Shown: piece after piece, positions 33,586-44,991 of the stretch
How the letters are laid out: each line of letters begins with the position of its first letter
How positions within the stretch are numbered: the stretch's first letter is position 1
Assembly (NCBI GenBank): GCA_003550325.1
Contig: QKWP01000214.1
Span: forward strand, 333,979 to 397,978
Length of the DNA: 64,000 nt
Origin: Gigaspora rosea
Lineage: Eukaryota > Glomeromycota > Glomeromycetes > Diversisporales > Gigasporaceae
Direction of reading: 5' to 3'
Notes under the pieces: generated by a model
Database searches by the model: none
Told to the model about the DNA's origin: nothing
What the model saw: only the letters and a program-made list of their open reading frames with translations
Translations under genes and position numbers: made by a program

Positions 33586-33925
33586 TGTAACAGACACACA
33601 TGAAAACGATGGTTTTGAAAAGCAAGAAGACTTTATTAATATAAGTTGAACAGACTGTATGTACAAGAGGTTGTATTGTTCTTTTTATATATTATGAATT
33701 ACTACTGTCATGATTAATTAATTCTATCTATTCAATTCTATGACTACATGCTTTATGCTTATTTCATTCGATAACTATATACGTTATGTGAATCAACTAA
33801 TGTTCACTAATTATTATCTAATTTGGTCGAAGTCGACTTCCCGGGTCTGGCTCACAGGCTCGTATCACAGGTCTGAGTCACGGGCTCGCATCATGGGCTT
33901 GCAGATTGGAGGCTTGGCTGTTACA
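33586..33925 (-). repeat. 3' LTR of the Gypsy element
   Basis: 340 bp. On the coding (minus) strand there is a TATATAAAAAG promoter-like box near 33690 followed by AATAAAGTC (polyadenylation-like) near 33637. The U3 part carries copies of a GGCTCG...GTCTGAGTCAC repeat, one copy fewer than in the other LTR. Confidence 0.9.
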
Positions 33926-33959
33926 CTATCCTCTCCTTAAACCCTTCTTTTTTTTTGTT

Positions 33960-35268
33960 CGTGGCTTCAGTTTATTAGGGTATTGTTGATAAAAGGCTTC
34001 GACCGCTTCACTTGCATGCACCACATTTTTGACAGATTCCTAGGAATGTTCGTTAATGTTATAATTCTTCCAATTAACTAAGTAATGTAATTTCTTTCAG
34101 ATCCATTTCGCATCAAGAATTTCTTTTACTTCATAATAATTTTCGTCTTCTATGGCCACAGGAGATGGTGGGTCCAACGCTCTGCCTGGAATCATGTTGT
34201 TTATGTATAGTTCGAGCAAGGAAACATGAAAAGTATTATGTATTTTTGATATAGGAGGTAAAGTCAACCGATATGCTACAGGGTTAATTTTTTTTTCCAC
34301 GGTACAGTATACGGCCTAATTTTTGTTAGTTCAACTTTTTAAAAGGACGATTGGTATGAACATGGCGATGTAACAGCCAAACTTTGTCACCCACTTCTAT
34401 TTTTGGGCCTTCCTGCATTTTTGATCTGCATTGGCCTTGTAACGTTCTTGAGCTTTTTCCAATTCTCTAATCAGCTTTTCTTTTATTTGTTGTAGATGAT
34501 TAGCTATAATTTCTGCTGCAGGGACTAAAGAATGGCCAGGAGTTTGTAAATCAAAATGAGGATGAAACCCATAATTTGCAAAGAAGGGTGTGCTCTTAGT
34601 GAACGAATGGACCGAATTATTATAAGCAAATTCTGCTAATAGAAGTAAGGCGGCCCAATCGTCTTGATGATAATTAATTGTGCATATTAAATATTGCTCT
34701 AACACTTGATTGACCCTTTTACTCTGCCCATTGGACTAAGGATGGTAGCTAAGAACAAATTAGTTTGTGTTCCCAACAAACTGAACAGGTGCCTCCAAAA
34801 CTTAGAAGCGAATTGTGGTCCCCTGTCAGAGGTGATGTCCTTTGAAACCCTGTGGAGCCTTATCACTTCTTTTAGGATTAATTGCGCTGTCTGTTCCGTA
34901 ACAATTTTTTTGTAACATGCTATAAAATGCGCCATTTTTGTCAAATAGTTAACCACGACCAGTATAGAATCGTACCTTTTAAAAAGAAGTAAGTCTATGA
35001 TGAAGTCCATGGAAATGGACTGCTATTGTTGAGTAGATATGGGTAAAGGGACTAATAGTCCATAAGAACAGTGTCTAGCAATTTTTGATTTAGCACAAAC
35101 ATCACAAGTTTTTACATAATTTTTACAAAAGCGCAGAGTTTTGGCCACCAATGTCCTGTGTTACCAGTTCTATTGTTTTCCCTACCCCGAAATGCCCTGC
35201 GAAATTGGAATCGTGTCTATGATGCAATACTTCTAACCTTTCATGTATGCTTGGTACGTACAATAGAC
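33960..35268 (-). pseudogene. Gypsy integrase core, C-terminus and chromodomain
   Basis: From about 35260 downward: zinc-binding HHCC region (LHHRHDSNFAGHFG, later TCDVCAKSK), core with MDFIIDL (first catalytic Asp), DITSDRGPQFASKFW (second Asp) and SNGQSKRVNQVLEQYL, where the catalytic Glu is now Lys. LTKMAHF is preceded by VVVN where VVVD is usual. Frame 34397-34705 follows (YHQDDWAALL...FAYNNSVHS). Frame 34097-34300 contains KIHNTFHVSLLE and EVKEILDAKW, the entry to a chromodomain that continues as YLVNWKNYNINEHS, a TAG where Trp is expected, then ESVKNVVHASEAVEAFY to about 33970. Stops and shifts separate the pieces. A chromodomain would direct integration to marked chromatin. Confidence 0.8.
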
Positions 35269-35519
35269 CAGTGTTGTCACTTGGACGTGTCCATACTATG
35301 TTTTTTGTCCAATGTCCAAGATTGTCCAAAATCGTCCAAGCCTATGTCCCATGTTTAACTAATCAATAAGTAATTTAAAAAAATATATAATTATATATTT
35401 TTTTAGGTGCTGGACTCATTGGTGAAAAAATTAAAATAGATTATCTTAATAAAATTTTAAGTAATTTTAATTTGAAAAAATGTCCAAAATGTCCAAAAAA
35501 CGTTCAAGTGACAACACTG
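35269..35519. mobile_element. hAT-like MITE, 251 bp, copy in the Gypsy element
   Basis: Ends CAGTGTTGTCACTTGGACGT and its inverted partner; 8-bp TSD CAATAGAC (35261-35268) / CAATAGGC (35520-35527) with one mismatch. Differs from the copy at 25865-26114 at only a few positions, in the same orientation. It splits the region between RNase H and integrase. Confidence 0.9.
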
Positions 35520-37160
35520 CAATAGGCCCTTCCTGAACAATAAGCCATCTAAAAACTGAAATTTATGAAAATCAGAATGCTTATTTGAGCTGCCGTCTAC
35601 GAGGTGTTTCATTTGCTTAGTTATGTCAACAGCAAGAAGGTCCTTCTTCAACTGGTTTCGAATACAGTCCTTCAAGGCGATATCAATTGGTGTCATGAAA
35701 GTAGCATTTATGCAAAAGTTGTGTCCTTTTATAATGTAGCATATTGCTATTTCACTGTTGCATCATTATTTTGGTGTTATAATCTGATCTTCTGGACAAA
35801 GCATCAGATTTTCTTTGTTCCGAACCAGGCTGAAACACAATTCTAAAATTGTAATTCAAGAGGAGAAGAGACCATCTGGCTTGACAACAACTAAGGTGCT
35901 TTGCAGTAGTGAAATATTGCAAATTTTTATGATCGCAATAGACTATAATCTCATGTTGGGTCCCTTCTAAATACTGGCGCTACTGTTTGAAGGTTGTTAT
36001 TATGGCAAGTAATTTCTTGCTATGAACATCATAATTTATTCTGCAAGGGTGAGTTTCCGGGAATAATAGGCTATAGGGTGAAGTTTTTCTTTATACATCT
36101 GAGATAGAACTGCTCTCAGAGCGTAATTGGAAACATCAGTTTCAAGGAAGTACAGCTTTGTCTGATTTGCTTGAAGTAATATTGGAGCAGAAGTAAATGC
36201 TTCTTTTAATACTAAGAACGCTTGCTGAGCCGCAGCAGTCCACGGCCAAGTCTTTGTTTCAGATTTTCTTGTTAAGTTATTCAACGGAGTTACCAACTGA
36301 GAATAACCTTGGATAAAATGCTGATAATAATTGGCAAATCCTAAAAACTGTTGTACTTCTTTAACTGAGGTCAGCACTGGCCAAGAAACAATACTTTCGA
36401 CTTTTCTCGCATCTATTTGAATTCCTTGGTGAGTAATGTGATACCCTAAAAAATCCATGCACTCCATGTCAAACTCACACTTTTCCAATTTTGCAAATAA
36501 GTCATTTTGGCGCAGCTGCTTTAGTACTAGCTGCATGTGTTGGTCATGTGTTTCCTGGTCAGATGAGTATATTAAGATATTATCCAAGTAAATAATTACA
36601 AACCGGTCCAAGAAATTTCTAAATACATCGTTCATTAAATGTTGGAACACAGCCGGACCATTGGTAAGGCCGAAAGGCATTACTAAGTATTCAAAGTGTC
36701 CATATCGTGTTCGAAAAGCTGTTTTCCATTCATCCCGGCCTTATACAAACTAACTTGTATGCCCCTCTCAGGTCAATATTCGTAAAAACTCTAGCCGCAG
36801 AAAGCCTATCCAGTAGTTCAGGTATTAGGGAAAGTGGGTAGCGGTTTTTAATTATAACTTGGTTCAACCCATGATAATTCACGCACATGCACAAAGTGCC
36901 ATCTTTTTTCTTAACAAATAACACAGACACTCCTGCGGGTGACTTTGAATGCCGTATGAACCCTTTTTCCAAGTTTTCCTCGATATACTTCTTTAATGTT
37001 TCAAGCTCTTGCATAGACAGGCCATATATGGGGCCCCAGGGAGGTTGTTTTCCCGGTAACAAATCAATGGCACAGTCATACTGATGAATTTTCAGCAATT
37101 TATCTGCCTCTTTTTTATCAAACACACCCCTAAATTTTTTATATTTCTTTGGAAGCACCG
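35520..37160 (-). pseudogene. Gypsy reverse transcriptase and RNase H
   Basis: Frame 36730-37158 opens with LPKKYKKFRGVF, then SPAGVSVLFVKKKDG, CVNYHGLNQV and FTNIDLRGAYKL (first catalytic Asp). After a frameshift at about 36700, frame 36036-36680 holds MPFGLTNGPAVFQHLMND, the catalytic box IIYLDNILIYS (YLDD in active relatives), FLGYHIT and the RNase H start FLETDVSNYALRAVLSQ. RNase H continues through about 35800 in another frame (YLEGTQHEIIVYCDHKNLQY, DALS-like end) with a TAG where FKEW-type Trp is normal. The connection region runs to 35520. The Asp to Asn change would inactivate polymerisation. Confidence 0.85.
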
Positions 37161-37259
37161 GGACAGTATTTGATGATTTCTCAGAACACGGGCTACTTGT
37201 AATAGCCGTAAAAACCTGAACTATAAAAATTTGTTTCTTTCCCCAGGTGCTGGTAGTTC

Positions 37260-37720
37260 TTGGTGGGTCCGTATTCTACAAATGGTCCTTACAGCTCAGA
37301 TCTGAAAAGGTAATAGAGCAGTTATGCCAATTAATTTCTGGGTTATGCGTGACTAACCACAGCAGCCCCAAAATTATTTCATAATGAAGCGATGATATTA
37401 AGTTAAAAAAGATCTTCTCATGGTGACCTTGAAAGTGTACACGTATTGGGCCTGTTTCGTGCTTTACTACCCCAGATAAGATTTCCTGCCCATTAATCAC
37501 TTCTACTATTAAGAGTATTTATTTCTCATAGATAGGAAACTTAAAATTTTTTGCCAGAGTAAGGTCCAGGAAACACGCTGAAGCTCCTAAATCAATCAAG
37601 GCCCGTGCTTCTATTTGAGTATCATCTGGCGATTGCAGGAATACAGTTAGGATCAATGCAGCTACAGGTTTGTCAGATGATTTTTTCCCAGGTGGTAAAT
37701 TAATTGTATGATCCAGCCGC
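37260..37720 (-). pseudogene. Gypsy aspartic protease
   Basis: Minus-strand sequence at about 37625-37560 reads IEARALIDLGASACFLDL: the active-site triplet is Asp-Leu-Gly where Asp-Ser/Thr-Gly is expected. An in-frame TAA follows FPIYEK. Frame 37276-37500 continues with the flap and the hydrophobic EIILGLLWLVTHNP motif typical of the second half of retropepsins. It would cleave the Gag-Pol polyprotein. Confidence 0.8.
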
Positions 37721-37809
37721 AGCCCCTTTATTGCGACTGGGTCACCTCTTTTTCTGACCCATCATTAGCAACAACTAAGGCCTCAATTCGTGAAGACATT
37801 CTATTCTTC

Positions 37810-38663
37810 TTGGGACAATTCCTAATTATATGGCCCGGTTCACTGCAGTAGATGCATAAATTATTGGCCCGGCATCATCTTTTTTCATCATCTGATAACG
37901 ATTTAACCCTAATGGTATCTATTTGCATGGGTTCCGTGGTAGAAACTGTTGAACTGCTGGGTACTGGTGTTTGGTACTGCTTTGAATTTAAGCCACGTTG
38001 TCGTTCCTTCCTTCATTCAAATAACCAGTTATCACACCAGACTGCTTTTGTAATCGCATTATTCAACGAGGTAGGATCCTCAATAGTAAGGAGTAAGTCC
38101 TTTACATCATTTCGAAGTCCATTCCTAAACTGATCAATTAATGCCGCCTCACCCCAATCCAAATCACTAGCAATTTGTCAAAATTCTGACACATAGCTTG
38201 AGGCTGCTTTAGATCCTTGGACCAACTTACGTATCTTATTAGCGGCTGTTCGGGCCTTATTTGTATCACCAAAAGTTTCCTCAAATTCTCTAACTAACGC
38301 ATCAAAATCCCTCAATAGAGCTGATTGTTGTTCGAGTAGAGGGGAGAACCATACCAGAGCGGATCCTGCTAACAAACTTCCAAGAAGTCCTACTTGTATC
38401 CAGTTATCAGGGTAGCGATTGGATTGCATTTGTATAACAAGACGAACCTAATTTAGAAATCCTCTAAATTTATTCCTAGTACCATCGAATTTTTCTGGGA
38501 GGCTTACATTGGGTTCCCTATGTTGGACCCTAACCTCTTTGTGAACCTGCAATTGGTTAAGTGCATTCCTGAGCTTCATATTTTCCTGGTGAAGTGCCTG
38601 ATAATCCAACTGGATTTGATTTAATGCTGCTGCTATGGCATTGAGGTCAGGTTGGTCTTCCAT
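37810..38663 (-). pseudogene. Gypsy Gag with CCHC zinc knuckle
   Basis: Starts at ATG 38663 (MEDQPDLNAIAAALNQIQLD) with a coiled-coil-like N-terminus and the conserved LPEKFDGTRNKFRGFLN. After a frameshift near 38440 it continues in 38178-38429 (WIQVGLLGSLLAGSALVWF, FEETFGDTNKARTA), the retrotransposon Gag core. Further frames lead to a zinc knuckle CIYCSEPGHIIRNC at about 37855-37814, just before the protease. Gag would form the virus-like particle. Confidence 0.85.
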
Positions 38664-38843
38664 TACAAAGTTTGGATAGTATTACTAATAGTTATATTGG
38701 TTATCACGTTATTACTATTTTTGTGTGTTTGTTTGTTATTACTATATATATTATTATTATTATTATTATTATTATTTTTTATAAAGGGAAACTGAGGACA
38801 GATATAAAAAAATGGGAGGAACTAGGGGTTAGTCTGTTCAAAC

Positions 38844-39209
38844 TGTAACAGACACACAGGAAAACGACAGTTTTGAAAAGCAAGAAGACTTTATTAATAT
38901 AAGTTGAACAGACTAGTTTGTACAAGAGGTTGTATTGTTCTTTTTATATATTATGAATTACTACTGACATGATTACTTAATTCTATCTATTCAATTCTAT
39001 GACTACATACTTTATGCATATTTCATCGATAACTATATACGTTATGCGAATCAACTAATGTTTGCTAATTATTATCTAATTTGGTTGGGGTTGACTTCCC
39101 GAGTCTGGGTCACAGGCTCGTGTCATGGGTCTGAGTCACAGGCTCGTGTCATGGGTCTGAGTCACAGGCTCGCATCACGGGCTTGCAGATTGGAGGCTTG
39201 GCTGTTATA
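38844..39209 (-). repeat. 5' LTR of the Gypsy element
   Basis: 366 bp; it contains one more 26-bp GGCTCGTGTCATGGGTCTGA-type unit than the 3' LTR and otherwise differs at roughly 20 positions by my count. The same TATA-like and AATAAA-like boxes are present on the minus strand. Confidence 0.9.
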
Positions 39210-40443
39210 CTTCACTGACAATTTATTTTACCTACATGCTTATTTTGCTGAAAATAGAATTTATCAACAAGCTTATTCTACTGACAATACAATTCACTAA
39301 CAATACAATTCACTGACAATACAATTTGCTGACAATACAATTTGCTAATAATGCAATTTGCCGACAATACAATTTACTGACAATAAATCATAGATTAACG
39401 ATACAAGAAAAAGTATTTAAAATTATTCATATAAAAAAACAAAAGAAAAAAGGGCAATGTGATATCGATAATTCATATAAAAAAAGGTGCAATACGGGAC
39501 TTAACCTGACATGGATTAAGAATGCAAAAGAAGTTAGAACTAGTATTTATGGAAGTGTTGAATGATTTATGTAAAAAAGGATATAATGTAAAAAAAAGGC
39601 TGAATGATCCATCAAAGAGTTGAATTTTTCATGTAAAAAAAAAGGCAACTCAATACTTGACCTGACTCAAATTATGAATATAAGAAAAACCAGAATTATC
39701 TAGTGAAGAGTTGAATTATTTATATAAAAAAAAGTGTAATGCAATGCTTCAGACTAGCAGAGTAGAATTAGAATCTAGCGAGTTGAATTATTAATGTAAA
39801 AAAAAAAAAGTGCAATGCGATACAAAGAAAAAAAGTTAGAATTATCAAAAAAGTGCAATGCAATACTTGAACTAACTCAAATAATGTAAAAAAAAGTAAA
39901 ACTAGTATTCAGTAAAGAGTTGAAACTTATGAAAAAAAAATAAGGGACAATATGATACTTGCAAAAAAAGTTAGAATTAGTACCTAATGAAGCATTTGTA
40001 AAAAAAAATGCAACACAATATTTGATTGACTCTTATGTAATGTAAAAAAAAGTTAGAATCGGTATCCAGTGAAGAGTTAAATTATTTATGTAAAAAAAAA
40101 AGGTATAGTACACATACTTGACCGACTCAGATTATGAATGCAAGAAAGTTAGAATTAGTATCCTGCGAAGAGTTGATATTCATGTAAAAAAAAAAGTGCA
40201 ATGCGATACTTGACCTGACTTGGGTATTAAAAAAGTTAGAATATGATAATTAATATTATGAAATGTAGGGGACTGATCAGTATAGCGCAGAATTGGTACA
40301 GGGGTTATTATTTGCCTAAAATAGGTTTTCTGGTGAAATAACTTGAAAAGTGATAAAAGTAAAAAAGGTGGTAAAAGTTTTTTCAGGTTCTTAATGAAGA
40401 AACGGGGTATTAATGTGATGAAAGATAACTATAATACAATGTA
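39210..40443. repeat. Left arm arrays of the large foldback element
   Basis: 39215-39390 is an array of ACTGACAATACAATTT-type units. From about 39400 to 40260 a 95-100-bp unit (AAGTGCAATGCGATACTTGA, CCTGACTC, TTAGAATTAGTATCCAGTGA, AGAGTTGAATTATTTATGTA, then an A-run) recurs about nine times. Reading frames here come from the repeats. 40260-40443 is unique AT-rich sequence. Confidence 0.8.
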
Positions 40444-42398
40444 CAGTGGCCTACCATAATATTGTGGACACTTGTGAAGTTTTGATTGTTCTAAACCAGG
40501 TAAGTAAACACTGCACGAAATTTATATCACGTGTTCAGTAGATCATAAGTAGAGTGTCCAGGATTATGATCTGGTAAATGCCAAATTATGTATCTGGTAA
40601 ATTGCAAATTATGCGAATTATGCGAATTTTGAGTCATTAGCCAATAAAATTTCAAAAAGAACAACAAGTCAGGTGATAAAGTCACCAGTTTATTCATTTA
40701 ACCAATCAATTTTTGTTTGCATACTGTATGAGAGTGAACGGATTATGCGATTTCATATAGTAAAAATCGTAAATTATGTGAATATTATGCCGGATCATAA
40801 TCCTGGACACCCAAATCATAAGGCACGACATACTAAAATTTCACTTGATTTATTTACTCGCGCTGAAGTTATGCACAAAACAAGCCAAATTACTATTTTC
40901 AAATTGTCGCAAAAATCAATTTTTGAAAATTTTTCTTTTTAATAAATAATTCATAAAAAATTTAATTTTTATTAAAATTGCCTCAAATTTTACCAGAATG
41001 TCATGTGATACCTATGCAATGTTATACAAAATAAAAAAGGTAAATTTATTTTATTACAGATTAGTAAAATTTGGCATAACAATAGATAATCTTTTTTTTT
41101 CCTCACGATTAATGGGCAGCAAGAAAAGCTTAACCGAAGCATAAAGAAGCACTATAATTTATAGTATTTAATAGGTGATTTCGTTCGTACTATTGTGGCC
41201 TTCATTGGCTGTGAAAAGTCAGCTGTGTAGAACACAATAAATAACTACTGTGCCTCAGGCACCTGTGAGGTGCAAAAAAAAAATTGTACTGAATATCCTT
41301 CTGATTTCACTCACTCTGATCGGGATGATCTAAAGAGTTTAGTTTTTAAGGGTAATCACCACCTAAATCTCAAACAAATTACAAACCTTTTAATGTTCAA
41401 AATGAAAAAAATTTTCTGAGTACTATACGTCATGCTTTGTACAAATCAAACCTATATTTATGTGTTGCCCCTTCAAAGCCGTTGATTTCACATGAGAATG
41501 CAGAAAAAGGTTGGCTTGGGCTCTTGAACATAAAGACTGGTCTATAGAGAATTTTAAGCATATACTGTGGTCTGATGAAACTATGGTTCAAATTTTTCAG
41601 GGGTTTCGCAGTTTTGTCTGGCGTGAAATGCACAAAAAATGGAAACAGGATTGTGTGGTCCGCACAGTTAAGTATAGTTCAGGCTGTATATATTGGGCTG
41701 TTTTTCTTGGTACTGGGTTGGTCCTCTTGTTCTTCTGAAGTTGTCTGTAACTGGGGCATCATATTCTGTAATTATCTATAAGTATGTTCATCCCTCAGTA
41801 GAAAATTTTCTGGAAAAAGAGAATTGTAGTCATTCAATTTTTCAACATAATAATGCCAAACCTATATTGCTAAGCTAGCAAAGGAAGCTATTAAAGCAAC
41901 TTATATACATGTGATGGAGTGGCCCCTACAGAGCCCCGATTTAAACCCCATTGAGAATTTGTAGAGTGAAGTGAAAAGGTCTGTAAGTCACAAAACAGAG
42001 CTGGGTAATCTCAAAAAGTTGGATATGATCGTCAAAAAATCATGGCGCGAGATCCCACCCGAGTTGTGTCAGCAGATGGTTGTTAGCATGCTTGATCGGG
42101 TTGTTGATTGCATTGAAGCTAGAGGGAAGTCCCTAAAATATTAGAATATAATTAGTTGTTTTTTTTTTGTTAAAAAAAAAATTGTAAAAAACAAAAATTT
42201 TAAATTTGAGTTTTCGCAATAATAAAAAAACCAAGTTCAGGGGTTTTTTTGCATAACTTCTGCACAAGTAAATAAATTTTAGTATGTTGTGCCTTATAAT
42301 CTACTGAATACGTGATATAAATTTCGTGCAGCATTTACTTACCCAGTTTAGAGCAATTAAAACTCCAAAAGTGTACACAATATTATGGTAGACCACTG
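40444..42398 (+). mobile_element. Tc1/mariner-like transposon, defective
   Basis: The ends form inverted repeats of about 100 bp beginning CAGTGGCCTACCATAATATT, flanked by TA on both sides (40442-40443, 42399-42400). The 1955-bp element encloses one degenerate transposase on the + strand. It lies inside the foldback element 33427-44142. Confidence 0.9.
41112..42144 (+). pseudogene. Tc1-like DDE transposase, broken
   Basis: About 343 codons from MGSKKSLTEA to a TAG after ARGKSLKY, the usual length of a Tc1 transposase. Recognisable parts: RLAWALEHKDWSIENFKHIL then LWSDET (first catalytic Asp, about 41570), the middle box QHNNAKP where QxDNA is expected (about 41846), and [14 protein letters not shown] (catalytic Glu, about 41925-41965), followed by TAG where Trp is usual. 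At least two frameshifts (around 41450-41500 and 41690-41730) and several stops disrupt it, including TAA right after MGSKKSLTEA. The minus-strand frame 41430-41633 is a shadow. The N-terminal helix-turn-helix region is barely readable. Confidence 0.85.
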
Positions 42399-43214
42399 TA
42401 TATAATTAACAAGTAATTATAGAAATAATTTAGATTACATGTAATTAATGATTAAAATGATATATCACGAATAAGACTTCTGAAAAGTCATAGGATAGAT
42501 AAATATATAATAAAGACTTCTCAAGGGATGTCATCATCTGTGATTCCAAATAATTTGTTTGCAAAATACTCTACACACTCCTTATAATATAAAATAAATT
42601 CATCTTGATCTACTGCTTAAGTGGTATGATTGCTTGATTGTAATTTCTTGCTTACGTAACTGCACTATTATGCTGTCTGGTTGATTTTTCTTGATATACT
42701 GAGAACTACTCTAATTGCTTTTGTCCAATTTTCCTAACATACCGTGAATAGTTGTTTTAAATTGTTGACTGGTTTATGGTTCCAATTGGTGAATCCAAAC
42801 CATTGTTTTAAGCATATGTGTTAGTACATTGGTACTGCAAGACTATTTGAATAACTCAAGTATAAGAGGACATACCTACGACCAATAATAGTGCCTAACA
42901 AGTGACAAAATAGTTTTATCTAGACAAATTATAAAACCATTTTGTCTGGCAACTTCAATTAGATGAATGATGAAACTCATGACAAATGACGAAACTCGTG
43001 ATGAATGACGAAACTGTGATGAATGACGAAATTCATGAGGAATAGTGAAACTTGTGACAAAACTCATGATAAATAATGAAACTCGTAACGAAACTTAGCA
43101 AATATATATATTTATTAGAAAAAATAAATAAAAAACTGGTTAGTGCATAAACACCTTCTGGCATTATAAGCTTTTGTTGCTAGAAAAACTGAAACTATAG
43201 TTGTTAGTATCGCG
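42399..43214. other. Central unique part of the large foldback element
   Basis: No gene. At about 42950-43090 units of GATGAATGACGAAACTCGT repeat about seven times with variable length. The frame 42876-43067 arises from this minisatellite. Confidence 0.6.
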
Positions 43215-44142
43215 TTGCACTATTTTTATATAGATAATTTACCTCTTCACTGGATAATAGTTCTACTTTTTTTAAAAAAATTATATTCAAGTCAGGTTAA
43301 GTATCATGTTGCACTTTTTTTTTTGTATAAAAAACTTAAATCTTCGCCAGATATTAATTCTAACTTTACTTGTATTTATAATCCGAGTCAAGTCGAGTAC
43401 TGCGTAAACTTTTTTTTACATAAATAATTAAACTCTTCACTGGGTAATTCCTTCTTTATATTATATCCGAGTCAGGTCAAGTATTACGTTGCACTTTTTT
43501 TTTTTTTTTTGCAAACTTAAATCTTTGCTGGATATTAATTCTAACTTTACTTGCATTTATTGCATTTATAATCCGAGTCAAGTTGAATACCACATTAAAC
43601 TTTTTTTTTACATAAAGAATAAACTCTTCACCGGGTAAACCTTTCTTTACATTATATCTGAGTCAGTTTCAAGTATCACGTTGCACCTATTTTTTGCATA
43701 AATAATTTATCTCTTCATAGAATACTAATTCTAACTTTTCTTGCATCATAATCTGAGTCAGATCAATATCACATTGCCCTCTTTTTCTTTTTTTTCTATG
43801 AATAACTTTTTTGTATTCATAATACGTGTCAATCATAAGATTTATTTTCTGCAAAATGTATTGTCAGCAAAATGCATTGGCAGTAAAATGATTGTGTTAG
43901 TAAAATGTATTGTCAGCGAAATGTATTGTTGGTAAAATGATTGTATCAGTAAATTGATTTTGTCAGTAAAATTAACTGTAGGCAAAGTGTGTGTCAGTAA
44001 AATCAAATTGTTAGTGAAAAGTATTGTGTCAGTAAATCGAGTGTCGGCGAATTATATATTGGTTAAAAAAGCTTGTCGGTAAAATGATTGTTGGTGCAGT
44101 GGGGTGTCTGTGAAGTGTTTGTTGGTGATTTGATTGCCACTC
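43215..44142. repeat. Right arm arrays of the large foldback element
   Basis: About six copies of the reverse complement of the left-arm unit (TTGCACTTTTTTTT, CTTCxCxxGATATTAATTCTA, ATTTATAATCCGAGTCAAGT), followed from about 43850 by ATTGTCAGCAAAATG / GTTGGTAAAATGATT units, the inverted form of the left terminal array. Confidence 0.8.
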
Positions 44143-44151
44143 GTTATCTAG

Positions 44152-44990
44152 TATATTAACATGCTCTCTAATACTACTAAGCCCAGCACACTGATGCATT
44201 TAATTTATTTGCTGGATAATACAAACCAATAAATGAACTCTAATTTTGTAAATAAACTAAGTGCATAAAATAAAAATTTAGTATTCAGGTTTTAATACAT
44301 TAGAGACTATAGGGTTAGAGTAATACTTACTTTATGTAAAATTTTATTCCCATTATTTTTAATTAATGCACCAAGATCAATTTAACCATTAGTTTTCACT
44401 TTTTTTTCTTTTGTATATATTTGGATTCTTTGTCAAGCTAATTTGAAATAGTCAAAATTTGCACTCTCTAATTGGATATTTTCTTTCTAAAAGTTTGTAT
44501 TACCTGTACAAATAAGTGAATAGCACATTGATGTGCTATTAGAATTTTATAATTCTTACTTCTTAAATGGCTAGAGCTCTTACTAGATCATAAACTAGTA
44601 ACCCAGTTTATTAATTATGGATTAGAATATCAATTTAGATCATGATCTGGATCAATATATTATATAGAAAATGAAAAAAAAATTTAAATTTAATATTAGT
44701 GTAACAACCCTTGTAAAAATTTATGCAATCTTTAATATTAAATCTAATTAAAAGAAATAATTTAAATGCTAATTCTTTAATTAATATTATTGATATAATA
44801 ATAAAGTTGGTAAATATATTTTGTTAGTATTTTGTTATACAACATTCTAAAATTTTATTGGTTTGGACCAATTAATTTATGTTTGGCAGCCAATTTTGGT
44901 TTGACCTGTTTGACTCAGATTAGATAAAAATTTGACCTGTAATCCATCAGAATGCTGACCCATCGGATCAACCTAACTTGGATTATAGCT
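44152..44990. other. AT-rich intergenic DNA
   Basis: A perfect short hairpin AATAGCACAT-TGA-TGTGCTATT lies at 44520-44541. Near 44285-44345 there is a weak reverse-complement match to the AAATTTTAC...CTAACCCTA repeat. No gene. Confidence 0.4.
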
Positions 44991-44991
44991 C

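Larger units (their letters stand above)
33586..39209 (-). mobile_element. Ty3/Gypsy LTR retrotransposon (chromodomain type), complete but defective
   Basis: Two LTRs (33586-33925 and 38844-39209) begin TGTAACAG and end CTGTTACA/CTGTTATA. A 5-bp TSD CTTCA lies at 33581-33585 and 39210-39214. The coding strand is minus: gag, zinc knuckle, protease, RT, RNase H, integrase, chromodomain, in the usual Ty3/Gypsy order. A purine-rich tract (reverse complement AAGGAGAGGATAG) lies directly beside the downstream LTR at 33926-33938. I could not match the primer-binding site next to 38843 to a tRNA. The LTRs differ by scattered substitutions and one 26-bp repeat unit, so the insertion is old. The element carries a hAT-like MITE at 35269-35519. 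Confidence 0.9.
33427..44142. mobile_element. Large foldback element with repeat-built arms, 9-bp TSD, two later insertions
   Basis: Both borders carry GTTATCTAG (33418-33426 and 44143-44151), an exact 9-bp TSD. The outer arms are strings of 13-16-bp units (ACTGACAATACAATTT on the left; the reverse complement on the right, about 43850-44110). Further in lie tandem arrays of a roughly 95-100-bp unit in opposite orientations (39400-40260 and 43215-43840). The left end resembles that of 4495-4814. A Gypsy retrotransposon (33586-39209) and a Tc1-like element (40444-42398) inserted later; removing them with one TSD copy each leaves about 3.1 kb. No transposase of its own is visible. MULE-like origin is inferred from the TSD length. 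Confidence 0.8.
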
